Below, piece after piece: positions 44,012 through 52,240 of a stretch of DNA of 64,000 nucleotides. The notes below the pieces were generated by a model. It was given only the letters and a program-made list of their open reading frames with translations, was not told the origin of the DNA and did not search any database. How positions within the stretch are numbered: position 1 is the stretch's first letter; each line of letters starts with the position of its first letter. The position numbers and the translations under genes are program-made. The stretch lies in NCBI RefSeq assembly GCF_004135935.1, contig NZ_CP025086.1, positions 3,224,001-3,288,000 of the forward strand, read 5' to 3'. Source of the stretch: Methylovirgula ligni (GTDB taxonomy: Bacteria; Pseudomonadota; Alphaproteobacteria; Rhizobiales; Beijerinckiaceae).

Positions 44012-44202
44012 GACGGCCGACAAGCCGGCCTGAGGGGGGATTCTCCTCTCGCGGCCGCCATCGACACCCGGCGCGGAAAGGGATTTTTTCTCTTATTCCG
44101 TATTCGGGATTATTTCCGCTCCCCCTTTTCCCGGATTTCCGTCATTGCTGTTTCGGGCCTCGCGTATCCGCGGGCTCTGGAATCTGGAATTGGAGTCCCC
44201 TT

Positions 44203-44430
44203 ATGAAGAAGCTGCTTACGGCCGCTCTGTTCGCCGCCGTCATGGCCACGCCCGCTTTGGCCGAATCTTTCTCGCTCGTGCAGGACACGGTCGGCAATTG
44301 TGCTGCCGTCGTCACCTCCAAGAGCCCCTATCCCGGAATGAAAGTCGTGAGCGACAAGACCTTCACGTCGTGGGACGACGCCAGCAAGGCGCTCGACGGC
44401 GTCAAGGTCTGCTCAACCTTCGTCCGCTGA
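44203..44430 (+). CDS. small exported hypothetical protein
   Basis: 75 residues from MKKLLTAALFAAV, GGAG upstream, signal peptide ending PALAESF. Two cysteines (GNCAAVV, KVCSTF) could pair. An intrinsic terminator follows about 50 bp after the stop. Confidence 0.75.
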   Translation: MKKLLTAALFAAVMATPALAESFSLVQDTVGNCAAVVTSKSPYPGMKVVSDKTFTSWDDASKALDGVKVCSTFVR

Positions 44431-44478
44431 CGCGCGGTCGCTTCCGGGGCTAAGCTGAGCCCATTACAATTTCATTCG

Positions 44479-44508
44479 CCCCGCCGCGGCATCCTCGGCG
44501 GGGTTTTT
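44479..44508 (+). terminator. intrinsic terminator
   Basis: CCCCGCCG (44479-44486) pairs with CGGCGGGG (44496-44503), followed by TTTTT. It ends the 44203-44430 transcript. Confidence 0.85.
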
Positions 44509-44594
44509 GTTTGCGCTTTCGGTCCACAGCTTTATCCGCGCCAAAAAAGCGCAGCAGCGAACTGAAAGCCGCAAATAAAATCTCGGGAGATCGA

Positions 44595-44679
44595 TGGTGG
44601 GGGAGGTAGGACTCGAACCTACGAAGGCATAGCCAGCGGATTTACAGTCCGCCCCCTTTGCCACTCGGGACACTCCCCC
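44595..44679 (-). tRNA. trnY: tRNA-Tyr (anticodon GUA)
   Basis: Minus strand, 85 nt with CCA. GGGGGAGTGTCCCGAGTGG opens the molecule, the anticodon stem-loop is CGGACTGTAAATCCG, a long variable arm is present, and the T-arm is GTAGGTTCGAGTCCTAC. Orientation matches tRNA-Gly and tRNA-Trp. Confidence 0.97.
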
Positions 44680-44792
44680 GCTTCAAAGCCGCGGACAAGC
44701 GGGAACCTTGCGCGGACCGTTGATTGCGCGCTTATGGAAAGTCGGCGGCACTTCGTCAACCCCTCAAGATCCTGCGCCCGAAGGAAAACCGA

Positions 44793-45743
44793 TTGCGCAA
44801 CAAGCCACCGCGCCGCGAGGCCGACAAATATCACGGCGCCGCAAGGCCCGGATTCAAATCCTATACGGCGAAATCCGAGGCCAAGCCCCAGGCGCCCGGC
44901 CAAGCGAAACCCCAGGCTCACGGGCAAGCACATGGGCAAGCGCGCGACCAGTCGCACGGCAGCGAAAAACGGGGCGCCAAGCCGTCACCCAAGCCCTCGC
45001 CGCCGTTTCGCCGCGCCTCAGCATACGTCAGCCTTCTCTATGGCTTTCATGCCGTGGAGGAGGCTTTGCGCGCCAAAAAGCGCCGGCCGCTCGCCCTTTT
45101 CGCGACGGAGGCCGCAGCGGCCCGGCTGGCGCCGGACTGCGCCGCAGTCGGGATTGTGCCGCAGATCGTCGAAGCCGTGGATTTGAGCCGCAAACTCGGG
45201 CACGACGCGGTGCACCAGGGCGTTTTGCTCGAGGCCGAGCCCCTGCCCGCGCCAAGCCTCGATGAGATCGAATCGAAGAGCGGCCTGATTCTGGTGCTCG
45301 ATCAGATCACCGACCCGCATAATGTCGGCGCCATCGTCCGCAGCGCCGCGGCCTTTGGCGTCGACGCTTTGGTGACGACCGAGCGCCACGCGCCGGAATT
45401 CGCCGGCCTGCTCGCCAAGGCTGCCTCCGGCGGTCTGGAGCATGTGGCGATTGTCAGCGTCGTCAATCTCGCCCGCGCGCTCGAAGAGCTGGGCGAACTC
45501 GGCTATCTGCGCGTGGGGCTCGATTCTGAGGCGCCAGTCGTGCTGGAAGAGACGTCACTGACGCGCCCGCTGGCTTTGGTGCTCGGCGCCGAGGACAAAG
45601 GCTTGCGGCGGCTCACCCGCGAGAAATGTGACCTGCTTGCTCGGCTCGACATGCCCGGCGCGATCAAGAGTCTCAATGTCTCAAATGCTTGTGCGGTCGC
45701 GCTCGCGTTGGCCCGCAGCCGTCTCGCGTCAAGCTCAAGCTAA
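44793..45743 (+). CDS. rlmB: 23S rRNA (guanosine-2'-O)-methyltransferase RlmB
   Basis: A SPOUT methyltransferase that modifies the peptidyl-transferase region of 23S rRNA using SAM. LLYGFHAVEEALRAKKR opens the substrate-binding domain. The catalytic domain shows VLDQITDPHNVGAIVRSAAA (motif 1), LALVLGAEDKGLRRL (motif 2) and IKSLNVSNACAVALA (motif 3, knot). The N-terminal 75 residues are basic and repetitive (QAPGQAKPQAHGQAHGQ). I choose TTG at 44793 because AAGGAA lies six bases before it; TTG at 44724 is an alternative. Confidence 0.93.
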   Translation: MRNKPPRREADKYHGAARPGFKSYTAKSEAKPQAPGQAKPQAHGQAHGQARDQSHGSEKRGAKPSPKPSPPFRRASAYVSLLYGFHAVEEALRAKKRRPLALFATEAAAARLAPDCAAVGIVPQIVEAVDLSRKLGHDAVHQGVLLEAEPLPAPSLDEIESKSGLILVLDQITDPHNVGAIVRSAAAFGVDALVTTERHAPEFAGLLAKAASGGLEHVAIVSVVNLARALEELGELGYLRVGLDSEAPVVLEETSLTRPLALVLGAEDKGLRRLTREKCDLLARLDMPGAIKSLNVSNACAVALALARSRLASSSS

Positions 45744-45786
45744 TTCTTAACCTGAGCTTGACGTTCTAAACTATTGCAAAAGCGCC

Positions 45787-46209
45787 CTATTCCAAATCCG
45801 GACAGTTCAGCGGCCTGGTCCCGTAAATAACCCGCGGCAGCCTCCCGGTATGACGTTCCGGCACGAGGTGGATCACCAGCGGGCGGAAGCAATAATGGGG
45901 TGGCGGCGCATAATAAGCGGGATAATAGTCCGGCGGCGAATAAGGCTGATACGGCGGCACCGGTTCGTCCGGCGGGGGCGCCGAATAGTCCTGCGCGGCG
46001 TCGAACCCGCCCGTCAGCAGAGCCGCATCTTCCGCGGTGGCGCCGTAGAAATGCCTGTGCCAGTGGCCGGGCTGAAAATTCTCGACCGTGCCCAGGACCT
46101 TAAAGCCACGGGGCGCTGAGAGCACGACGAATCCGGGTGTCGCGGACAATGGGCCGGGCGCCGTCAGGCTGAGCCCGGCAAGACCAAGCAGGAAAACCCC
46201 TAGCCGCAT
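45787..46209 (-). CDS. exported Pro/Tyr-rich protein
   Basis: 140 residues with a signal peptide ending PLSATPG and GGGAG before the ATG. A middle section YSAPPPDEPVPPYQPYSPP and PDYYPAYYAPPPHY is low complexity. Probably periplasmic or surface located; unknown role. It shares this composition with the next minus-strand gene. Confidence 0.65.
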   Translation of the reverse strand: MRLGVFLLGLAGLSLTAPGPLSATPGFVVLSAPRGFKVLGTVENFQPGHWHRHFYGATAEDAALLTGGFDAAQDYSAPPPDEPVPPYQPYSPPDYYPAYYAPPPHYCFRPLVIHLVPERHTGRLPRVIYGTRPLNCPDLE

Positions 46210-46343
46210 GGCACGCTCCCTCGCCGCGCGCCAATGGTTAAAAATCCGTTAACGGCGACGAGCGGAACTTAACGTGCGAAATCCCAGAGGTCCAGCGGAT
46301 GAGGCCGGGACCCAGGCAAGGAAGCTGCGGATATCAGATAGAT

Positions 46344-46676
46344 TTATTGGCAGACGCGGACGCGCCGCACGACATATTCATAGCCGTCCCAGACCTGCTG
46401 CGGCTCATACCAGCAGCGCGGCGGGGGTGGCGGCGCATAGGGACCGCCGACATAGGCTGGCGCATAATAAGGCGGCGGGGGCGGAGGCGGCGGCGGAACG
46501 GCGGCTGAGGCCGCGGCGCTGCCGGCGATAAGGCCGAGGGCTGTGCCTCCGAGGAGGCCGGCTGCGAAAGCGCCACCGCCGTCGGCCTGGGCCGGGAGCG
46601 CAACAACGGTCGCGAGGCCAGCCGCCAGTGTGAGCGCAGCGGCCGCCTTCACTACCGATTTTACCTGACTCGACAT
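46344..46676 (-). CDS. exported glycine- and proline-rich protein
   Basis: 110 residues from MSSQVKSVVKAAAAL, with GGAGGGAC two bases from the ATG. A signal peptide ends PAQAD. A glycine/alanine hydrophobic stretch (GAFAAGLLGGTALGLIAGSA), a polyproline run and a C-terminal CWYEPQQVWDGYEYVVRRV follow, as in small rhizobial envelope proteins. Upstream extension to 46784 is rejected. Confidence 0.75.
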   Translation of the reverse strand: MSSQVKSVVKAAAALTLAAGLATVVALPAQADGGGAFAAGLLGGTALGLIAGSAAASAAVPPPPPPPPPYYAPAYVGGPYAPPPPPRCWYEPQQVWDGYEYVVRRVRVCQ

Positions 46677-46974
46677 CTGTCCCTCCAAAAGCGCGCCGCA
46701 TCGACGCCGTCGAAACTTTGGCCCCGGTTGGTCAGAGGCCGAATCCGTTCCCGCGACTCGAAAATCCCCCTGGCGGCCACTCAACCGACACCGGGCGAAA
46801 AATTAGAACCCCAATAAGGCAAGGTTGCGACCGAAGCCGATCCGCTGCGGATAACTTGCAACACTCCCGCAATCTTTCGCGAACTGGTAAAGGTTTGATT
46901 AAGGTATCGTGCATTCCGCACCATTGCCAGCGCGCCGCGCCGCTGGTAGCTCACGCGGGAAAACACCGAATTTG

Positions 46975-47049
46975 GCCGGCGTAGCACAGCGGTAGTGCAG
47001 CGGTTTTGTAAACCGAAGGTCGGGAGTTCAATCCTCTCCGCCGGCACCA
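46975..47049 (+). tRNA. trnT: tRNA-Thr (anticodon UGU)
   Basis: GCCGGCGTAGCACAGCGG, anticodon stem-loop GCGGTTTTGTAAACCG, T-arm GGGAGTTCAATCCTCTC and encoded CCA (47047-47049). The T-arm has TTCAA in place of TTCGA. Divergent from tRNA-Tyr. Confidence 0.96.
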
Positions 47050-47215
47050 AATCTCGTTTCGCTGTCGTTCGCCGCTGAAGCGGCCGATCGCTCGTCGCTA
47101 TAGCCGGCTCATCCCGTCTCCTAAGCTGCGAGCCCGCGAGCTCGGCGATCATCATCCGTGCGGAACAATTCGCCGGCCGCTGCGTTCAAGGTTCGGGGCT
47201 ACGACGGAGCTGAAG

Positions 47216-47467
47216 ATGAGATTCGGACAGATTTCGGCACTCGGGGCGCTTCTTTCGTTATTCATCGCTGGCGGCGCTTTGGCACAGAGCAGCCCGGGCA
47301 CGAACGGGGCGTTAGGTGGGTCGGGCGACACGCCCGGCAGCCCGGGTGCTCATATCGGCCGGCATCGGACGCATGAAGTCGTGCACGCCCACGGACGTTA
47401 CGGCCACCATCACCGGGGGCCTGCCATTAGCCCTTATGGCGGGCAGCCAGCTGCCGGACCGCATTAA
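47216..47467 (+). CDS. small exported Gly/His-rich protein
   Basis: 83 residues, signal peptide ending GGALAQS, then a Gly/Pro/Ser section and a histidine-rich HEVVHAHGRYGHHHRGP that could bind metal. GGAG lies upstream. Not recognised. The 296 bp after it up to 47763 hold no gene I can support. Confidence 0.55.
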   Translation: MRFGQISALGALLSLFIAGGALAQSSPGTNGALGGSGDTPGSPGAHIGRHRTHEVVHAHGRYGHHHRGPAISPYGGQPAAGPH

Positions 47468-47763
47468 GCCAACACGACGAGCAATCGGCCTCATCGTTCG
47501 CCCGTGATCCAGCGCCCTGTGATCGCAGCCGGACGATTGCGACCGCAAACAAGAATATTCATCAAGGACTCGGCCACCGCCCGGGACGCCGAGCTTCAGC
47601 GCAGTAGGTAGTGCGCTCAAGATAGCGTTCCGCTTGATGCTCTCCGGGAGTTACGTAACGGCAACACCGAGGGTGAATCGCACTCCGTCACGTGGAAACC
47701 ATGCCGTAAATGCCGACAGAGCATCTAAGGCTATTGCCCGTGCAACATGGGGGAATTCAAAAA

Positions 47764-48471
47764 ATGAAAAAGCTAATCGGGTGTGCAGCCCTGCTGTGCG
47801 TGCTTTCTGGATCTGCTTTTGCGGCCGATCTGCCAAACGAAAAAGGTGCGCCGGCCTATGTGCCGGTGGCGCCAGCTTTCTCCTGGACTGGATTCTACGG
47901 CGGTATCTACGGTGGCTACGGATGGGACTCTGCCCATTATAATTTCGACGACAGCCCGCCTAATCCGACCGTAAGCGGCAACGGCGGCCTCGTCGGCGGC
48001 GACTTTGGCTACAACGTCCAGCTCTGGGGCAACTTCGTCATCGGTGGCGAGGGCGACATTGCCTGGAGTCATTTGAGTGGCAACACCGATTTGGGCGACA
48101 GCGGCTTTTATCACACCGATATCGGCTGGATCGGTTCAGTGACGGCGAAGATTGGTTATTCGTTTGACCGCGTGCTGATCTTCGCCGACGGCGGTGGCGC
48201 GTTTGCTGGCATCAACCACTCGAATGCGGATTTTTCCGGCGACCTCGGCTCGCAGGCGACCTACGACACAGTCAATCCCGGCTGGACCGTCGGCGGCGGA
48301 TTAGAGTACGCCTTCACCGACCACATCACCGCCAATGTGAATTATCATTATTACGACTTCGGGACCAAAGGCTCGCCGACGACCTTCGTCGACGACGGAT
48401 TCTATTGGTATTCTCATACCTTGCATGTGACCGCGCAGACCGCGACCGCCGGCATCAATTACAAATTCTGA
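47764..48471 (+). CDS. outer membrane beta-barrel protein (Omp25/Omp31 type)
   Basis: 235 residues from MKKLIGCAALLCV. The signal peptide ends AFAADLP, and PAFSWTGFYGGIYGGYGW opens the barrel as in the Brucella Omp25/Omp31 family. The last residues are ATAGINYKF, with the terminal aromatic residue needed for BAM insertion. A terminator follows. A paralogue lies at 61832. Confidence 0.92.
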   Translation: MKKLIGCAALLCVLSGSAFAADLPNEKGAPAYVPVAPAFSWTGFYGGIYGGYGWDSAHYNFDDSPPNPTVSGNGGLVGGDFGYNVQLWGNFVIGGEGDIAWSHLSGNTDLGDSGFYHTDIGWIGSVTAKIGYSFDRVLIFADGGGAFAGINHSNADFSGDLGSQATYDTVNPGWTVGGGLEYAFTDHITANVNYHYYDFGTKGSPTTFVDDGFYWYSHTLHVTAQTATAGINYKF

Positions 48472-48498
48472 GCGAGAATCGGTTCTTCCAGATCTTCG

Positions 48499-48526
48499 AC
48501 CGGCGGCGAAAGTCGCCGGTTTCCTT
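48499..48526 (+). terminator. terminator after the beta-barrel gene
   Basis: ACCGGCG (48499-48505) pairs with CGCCGGT (48514-48520), followed by TTCCTTTT. Confidence 0.7.
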
Positions 48527-48552
48527 TTGCTGACGGCGGACGGCCCAAAGGT

Positions 48553-49257
48553 TTACGCCATTGCTTCTGCACGCGGCGGTTTTTGCCGCCGTGCGGCGAT
48601 GACCTCGGCGATAATTGCGACCGCGATCTCGACCGCGCTGACCGCGCCGATGTCGAGCCCGATCGGCGCATGGATGCTGGCGAGCGCCGCCTCGGGGATA
48701 TTTTGCGCGCGCAGCCGCTCGAGCCGTTTCGCGCTGGTTTTGCGCGATCCCAGAGCGCCAACGTAGTAGCAGCCTCCGGCGAGCGCTGCCGTAATGCCGG
48801 CGTCGTCGATATCCGCATCATGCGAGAGCACGACCATCGCTGTGTAGCGGTCGAGCGGGCGCGCGGCGAAGACCTCTTGCGGCGATTGCGCAATAACCGC
48901 GCAATCGGGAAATCGCTCGCGCGTGGCGAAGGTGGGACGCGGATCGATGACGATCACCTCGAAGCCGACAAGCTCCGCGATCGGCACCAGCGCCTGCGCG
49001 ATCCGGACCGCGCCGAGCACGATCATGCGTAGCCTCGGCACCCGAACATGCAGAAAGACGCTCGTCTTGTCGGGCGTTTCGATCAGCGCGCTTTTGCCGA
49101 GACGCAAGTGCGCTTCGAGTTGCGACGCGAGCGGGTCACCGGCGATCTCGCCTTCGCGCACCAGCTTTTGCGCGCCGGTCGCAACATCGGTTACGAGAAT
49201 GGAAGCGCGTCGCGCCTCGCTCTCCGCGATGAGTTCAGCGAGAAGATCGGCGCGCAT
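48553..49257 (-). CDS. XdhC-family protein, C-terminal (Rossmann) domain subunit
   Basis: 234 residues. The second half (GFEVIVIDPRPTFATRERFPD, MVVLSHDADIDDAGITAAL, YYVGALGSRKTSAKR) is the XdhC C-terminal Rossmann domain, which helps mature molybdenum hydroxylases such as xanthine or CO dehydrogenase. The start overlaps the stop of the CoxI-like gene (TAATG). Here the usual two-domain protein is split over two genes. Confidence 0.88.
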   Translation of the reverse strand: MRADLLAELIAESEARRASILVTDVATGAQKLVREGEIAGDPLASQLEAHLRLGKSALIETPDKTSVFLHVRVPRLRMIVLGAVRIAQALVPIAELVGFEVIVIDPRPTFATRERFPDCAVIAQSPQEVFAARPLDRYTAMVVLSHDADIDDAGITAALAGGCYYVGALGSRKTSAKRLERLRAQNIPEAALASIHAPIGLDIGAVSAVEIAVAIIAEVIAARRQKPPRAEAMA

Positions 49258-49586
49258 TACCCGACCCGCTCGACGAAGACCTTGATCTGACCGCCGCAGG
49301 GAAGCCCGACGCCCTGAGCCGCCTCATCGGAGACGGTAAATTCGCGCAGCCGCGGCGCGCCATCGGCAATGACCGCGCGCGCCAGGCCGACGATTTCGGG
49401 CTCGATGCAGCCCCCGGACAATGAACCAAGGCTGCGGCCGTCGTCGTCAATGGCAAGCAGGCTGCCGGCCGGACGCTGCGCCGACCCCCAGGTTTCGATC
49501 AATGTCGCAAGGGCAACCGCCTTGCCTGCCGCGCGCCAAGCTTGCGCCGTCTTCAATATATCGTCGTTCGAGACCGGCATCGTCAT
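49257..49586 (-). CDS. XdhC/CoxI-family N-terminal domain protein
   Basis: 109 residues from MTMPVSNDDIL. ATLIETWGSAQRPAGSLLAI, SLSGGCIEPEIVGLA and VGLPCGGQIKVFVE are the XdhC/CoxI signature, including the conserved SGGC and PCGG cysteines. It probably acts with the 48553 protein in molybdenum-cofactor sulfuration or insertion. No molybdenum hydroxylase gene lies in the window. Confidence 0.9.
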   Translation of the reverse strand: MTMPVSNDDILKTAQAWRAAGKAVALATLIETWGSAQRPAGSLLAIDDDGRSLGSLSGGCIEPEIVGLARAVIADGAPRLREFTVSDEAAQGVGLPCGGQIKVFVERVG

Positions 49587-49898
49587 TGCCCTGCTATCGC
49601 ACACCCTCTGCCCTGCCCGGCGCTCCAATTATGGGCAAATGAGTCATCGGCAACCGCATGTTTCTTCGCAGGATACATTTGCATCGTGGCCTTCATCCCT
49701 AGGCCGCCGATATTTTGAGCAACAAAATGAGTTCCTGCTAGGCAAACGCCTTGCAACTAGGCAATGGCGCGGAAAAAATACGGTTTATGTCTCGTAAATA
49801 TGCCCGACCGCCAATGGCACAAACTTTGTTTTCAAGAAAAAGAGTTTCTTTTCAGGAACTGCCTTCCAGGCACCTGACTTTAGCGAAGGAGCGCGCAC
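49587..49898. other. intergenic region upstream of the methylamine locus
   Basis: These 312 bp separate the divergent coxI-like and permease-operon genes. No gene is supported. A possible sigma-54 site lies at 49815-49830. Confidence 0.5.
49815..49830 (+). promoter_or_regulatory. possible sigma-54 promoter
   Basis: TGGCAC-aaact-TTGTT has the -24 GG intact and correct spacing, but the -12 GC is GT. It lies 69 bp before the first gene of the permease operon. A nitrogen-linked promoter would fit methylamine use; the imperfect -12 keeps confidence low. Confidence 0.3.
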
Positions 49899-50204
49899 GT
49901 GACGGCCACTACAGAAACTATTCCAACCTCGCCAGACCTGGACAATCGCATCGAAGCGATGTTCGCCCGCGACAAACTCACCGCGGGCGTACTCGTCGTC
50001 GCCCTTTGGCTGACCGCCTTTTTCGTCATGTTCGCCGTTCGCGGTTTCATCGCGGAGAAGTCGGTCGAAGTCGTCTGCTGGATCGGTGCCGGGCTTTTGC
50101 TGATCTTCAACACCAGCTCGATCATCGCGATGATCAAGCACTACGGACAAGACAAGGCGCACATCTACGCCATCGACATCCGTCATCTCGACGCCGGCCA
50201 CTGA
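49899..50204 (+). CDS. small membrane protein of the permease operon (2 TM)
   Basis: 101 residues with two membrane helices (AGVLVVALWLTAFFVMFAV and VEVVCWIGAGLLLIFNTSSI). First gene of a tightly packed run leading to gmaS. I do not recognise the family. Its fixed place before the APC permease suggests an accessory subunit. Confidence 0.75.
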   Translation: MTATTETIPTSPDLDNRIEAMFARDKLTAGVLVVALWLTAFFVMFAVRGFIAEKSVEVVCWIGAGLLLIFNTSSIIAMIKHYGQDKAHIYAIDIRHLDAGH

Positions 50205-50214
50205 GGAACAACCG

Positions 50215-50640
50215 ATGGCGACAACTCCTTACATTCCGCCCAAGCAGGGTCTTTTCGGACAATTGTTCGATGTCGGATTTTTGCTCGCGCTCGTCTTTGC
50301 ATCGCTCTTCCTGCCGATCTGGCTCGGCATCGCCGTCCCGTCGCGCGTCGAAAAGCTGCCTACGGGCGTCAGCTATACGATGGCGGCGGACAAGACGACA
50401 AAGGTCTGGAAAGGGCTCACCTGGGAATCTCTCGGCCAGAACCCGGTAATGGTGAAGCAGTGGCAAAAGCTCGGCTACACCAAAGAAAGCGCCGCAGACA
50501 TCATCACGATGCCCTTCCAATATGACATCGACACAATGGGCGTTCTCGCGACGGCCGTCGTCATATTCGGCTATTTCATCTTCCTGCTGGTGATGTCGGG
50601 AAAAGAATACAAACAGGTCATCGCGGAAAAGTTCGACTGA
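50215..50640 (+). CDS. small membrane protein of the permease operon (2 TM)
   Basis: 141 residues with one helix near residues 20-40 (FLLALVFASLFLPIWLGIAV) and one near 107-127 (VLATAVVIFGYFIFLLVM), enclosing an extracytoplasmic or cytoplasmic loop of about 65 residues. It starts 10 bp after the previous stop. Unknown family, probably an accessory subunit. Confidence 0.75.
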   Translation: MATTPYIPPKQGLFGQLFDVGFLLALVFASLFLPIWLGIAVPSRVEKLPTGVSYTMAADKTTKVWKGLTWESLGQNPVMVKQWQKLGYTKESAADIITMPFQYDIDTMGVLATAVVIFGYFIFLLVMSGKEYKQVIAEKFD

Positions 50641-50668
50641 CCGTCATTCCCTAACGAAGGACAGTAAT

Positions 50669-50830
50669 ATGTGGGCGATCTCTGGATGGGTGGCGTGGAT
50701 CATATCCGCCGCCATCTTCGCATGGCTGGTGTGGGACTTCTTCCGCGTCAACATGAAATATAGCGAGGATGTTTTGTTGAGTTCGCGCGAAGGCGTCGAC
50801 GAACTCTTTCCGACGGAACCGGGGGAATAA
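50669..50830 (+). CDS. 53-residue membrane peptide of the permease operon
   Basis: Encodes MWAISGWVAWIISAAIFAWL, then VWDFFRVNMKYSEDVLL and an acidic tail ending FPTEPGE. One membrane helix. AAGGACAG precedes the ATG (50657-50664). It ends 2 bp before the permease start, so translation is coupled. Easily missed by length filters, but the spacing and coding character support it. Confidence 0.75.
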   Translation: MWAISGWVAWIISAAIFAWLVWDFFRVNMKYSEDVLLSSREGVDELFPTEPGE

Positions 50831-50832
50831 TC

Positions 50833-52236
50833 ATGTCCGATATTGCAGCAACACCCCCAGCGAGCACTGGGCATGATATGAACTTGCTCAAGGTTCTTGG
50901 CCCCATTCACGTCTGGGGTCTCGGCGTCGGCATCGTTCTCGTCGGCGAATTCATGGGCTGGAACTACGGCGTCGGCAAGGGCGGCGCCTTCGGCGCGCTG
51001 ATCGCCTGCTTCATCTCCGGCCTGCTCTACACCTGCGTGGCGATGATCGATTCCGAGATCACCTCCACTGTCGCCGCCGCCGGCGGCCAATATGCCCAGG
51101 CCAAACACACGATCGGGCCGCTGATGGCCTTCAACGTCGGCCTGTTCATGGTGCTGACCTATACGATGCTGAACGCCAGCGATATTCAGGTCGCCGGCCA
51201 GCTCGTACAGATCGGCGCCCAGCAATTGGGACACGACATCCCCTGGCAGCCCTTCACGGTGCTCTGTCTCGCGGTGCTGACGTGGCTCAATTACCGTGGC
51301 GTCTTCGCGACTCTGACCGTGAACTTCATCATCACGGCCGCGGCCTTCACCACGATCATCATCCTCTTCATCGGCGTGCAACCGTGGAACCCGACCGCGG
51401 TGCTGCTGCACAAGGATCTGCTCACCAATCTGCCTTATGGCTGGCTGGGTGTGATCGCGGCGTTGCACTTCGGCATCTGGTACTACCTCGGCATCGAGGG
51501 GACCTGTCAGGCGGCGGAAGAAGTGCGCTCGCCCGGCCGCGCCCTGCCTCTCGGCACGATGAGCGGCATGATTACCCTGCTGATCGCCGCGGCGATCACC
51601 TGGTATGTCTCCTGCGGCCTGTTGCCGTGGGAATATATCGGCTGGGACAATGAGCTCGCGCCGCTCTACGACACGGCGCGCGTGACTGGCAGCAACTTCC
51701 TCACTGTTCTGCTGTTCATCGGCACTCTGTTGTCGGCGATCGCCTCTGCCAACGGCTGCATCAACGACTCGGCTCGCGCCTGGTTCTCGATGGGTCGCGA
51801 CCGCTATCTGCCAACATGGTTCGGCGCCGTGCATCCGAAGTATCGGACGCCGTTCCGCTCGATCCTATTCCTGACGCCGATCGCGGTGATCTTCGCGCTC
51901 TACATCCCGCTCGCGGAAATCATCACCTTCTCGATCCTGTCGGGTCTGCTGAACTACACGTTCATGCCGCTCAACATGTGGTCCTTCCGGCGCAAATGGC
52001 CGCTTGGCACCATTCGTCGCGGCTTCGAGCATCCGTTCCACCCGGTGCCGGCGTTCACGCTGATGTTCCTCTGCATCACGACGTTCTTCGCCGTCTATCT
52101 CGGCTACGGCCGCCAGCTCCTCGCGATGATGGCCTTCTACATCATCGCGTCGGTCTGGTTCGCCTTCTACCGCTATCGTTATGTGCGCCGCGGCGCACAG
52201 TTCACGATGGCCTGGCCGAAGCCGGCGGGATATTAA
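50833..52236 (+). CDS. APC-superfamily amino acid/amine permease
   Basis: 467 residues, about 12 membrane segments, ethanolamine-permease-like. GEFMGWNYGVGKGGAFGAL in helix 1, the helix 3-4 region, YYLGIEGTCQAAEEVRSPGRALP and SAIASANGCINDSARAWFSMGRDRYLP (APC signature) are clear. With gmaS directly downstream, methylamine, glutamylmethylamide or a related amine is the likely substrate. This is inference from context. Confidence 0.88.
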   Translation: MSDIAATPPASTGHDMNLLKVLGPIHVWGLGVGIVLVGEFMGWNYGVGKGGAFGALIACFISGLLYTCVAMIDSEITSTVAAAGGQYAQAKHTIGPLMAFNVGLFMVLTYTMLNASDIQVAGQLVQIGAQQLGHDIPWQPFTVLCLAVLTWLNYRGVFATLTVNFIITAAAFTTIIILFIGVQPWNPTAVLLHKDLLTNLPYGWLGVIAALHFGIWYYLGIEGTCQAAEEVRSPGRALPLGTMSGMITLLIAAAITWYVSCGLLPWEYIGWDNELAPLYDTARVTGSNFLTVLLFIGTLLSAIASANGCINDSARAWFSMGRDRYLPTWFGAVHPKYRTPFRSILFLTPIAVIFALYIPLAEIITFSILSGLLNYTFMPLNMWSFRRKWPLGTIRRGFEHPFHPVPAFTLMFLCITTFFAVYLGYGRQLLAMMAFYIIASVWFAFYRYRYVRRGAQFTMAWPKPAGY

Positions 52237-52240
52237 GACG

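Noticed and set aside
46718-46984. 88-codon frame before tRNA-Thr
   Set aside because: Runs into the tRNA gene and has no coding bias or start signal.
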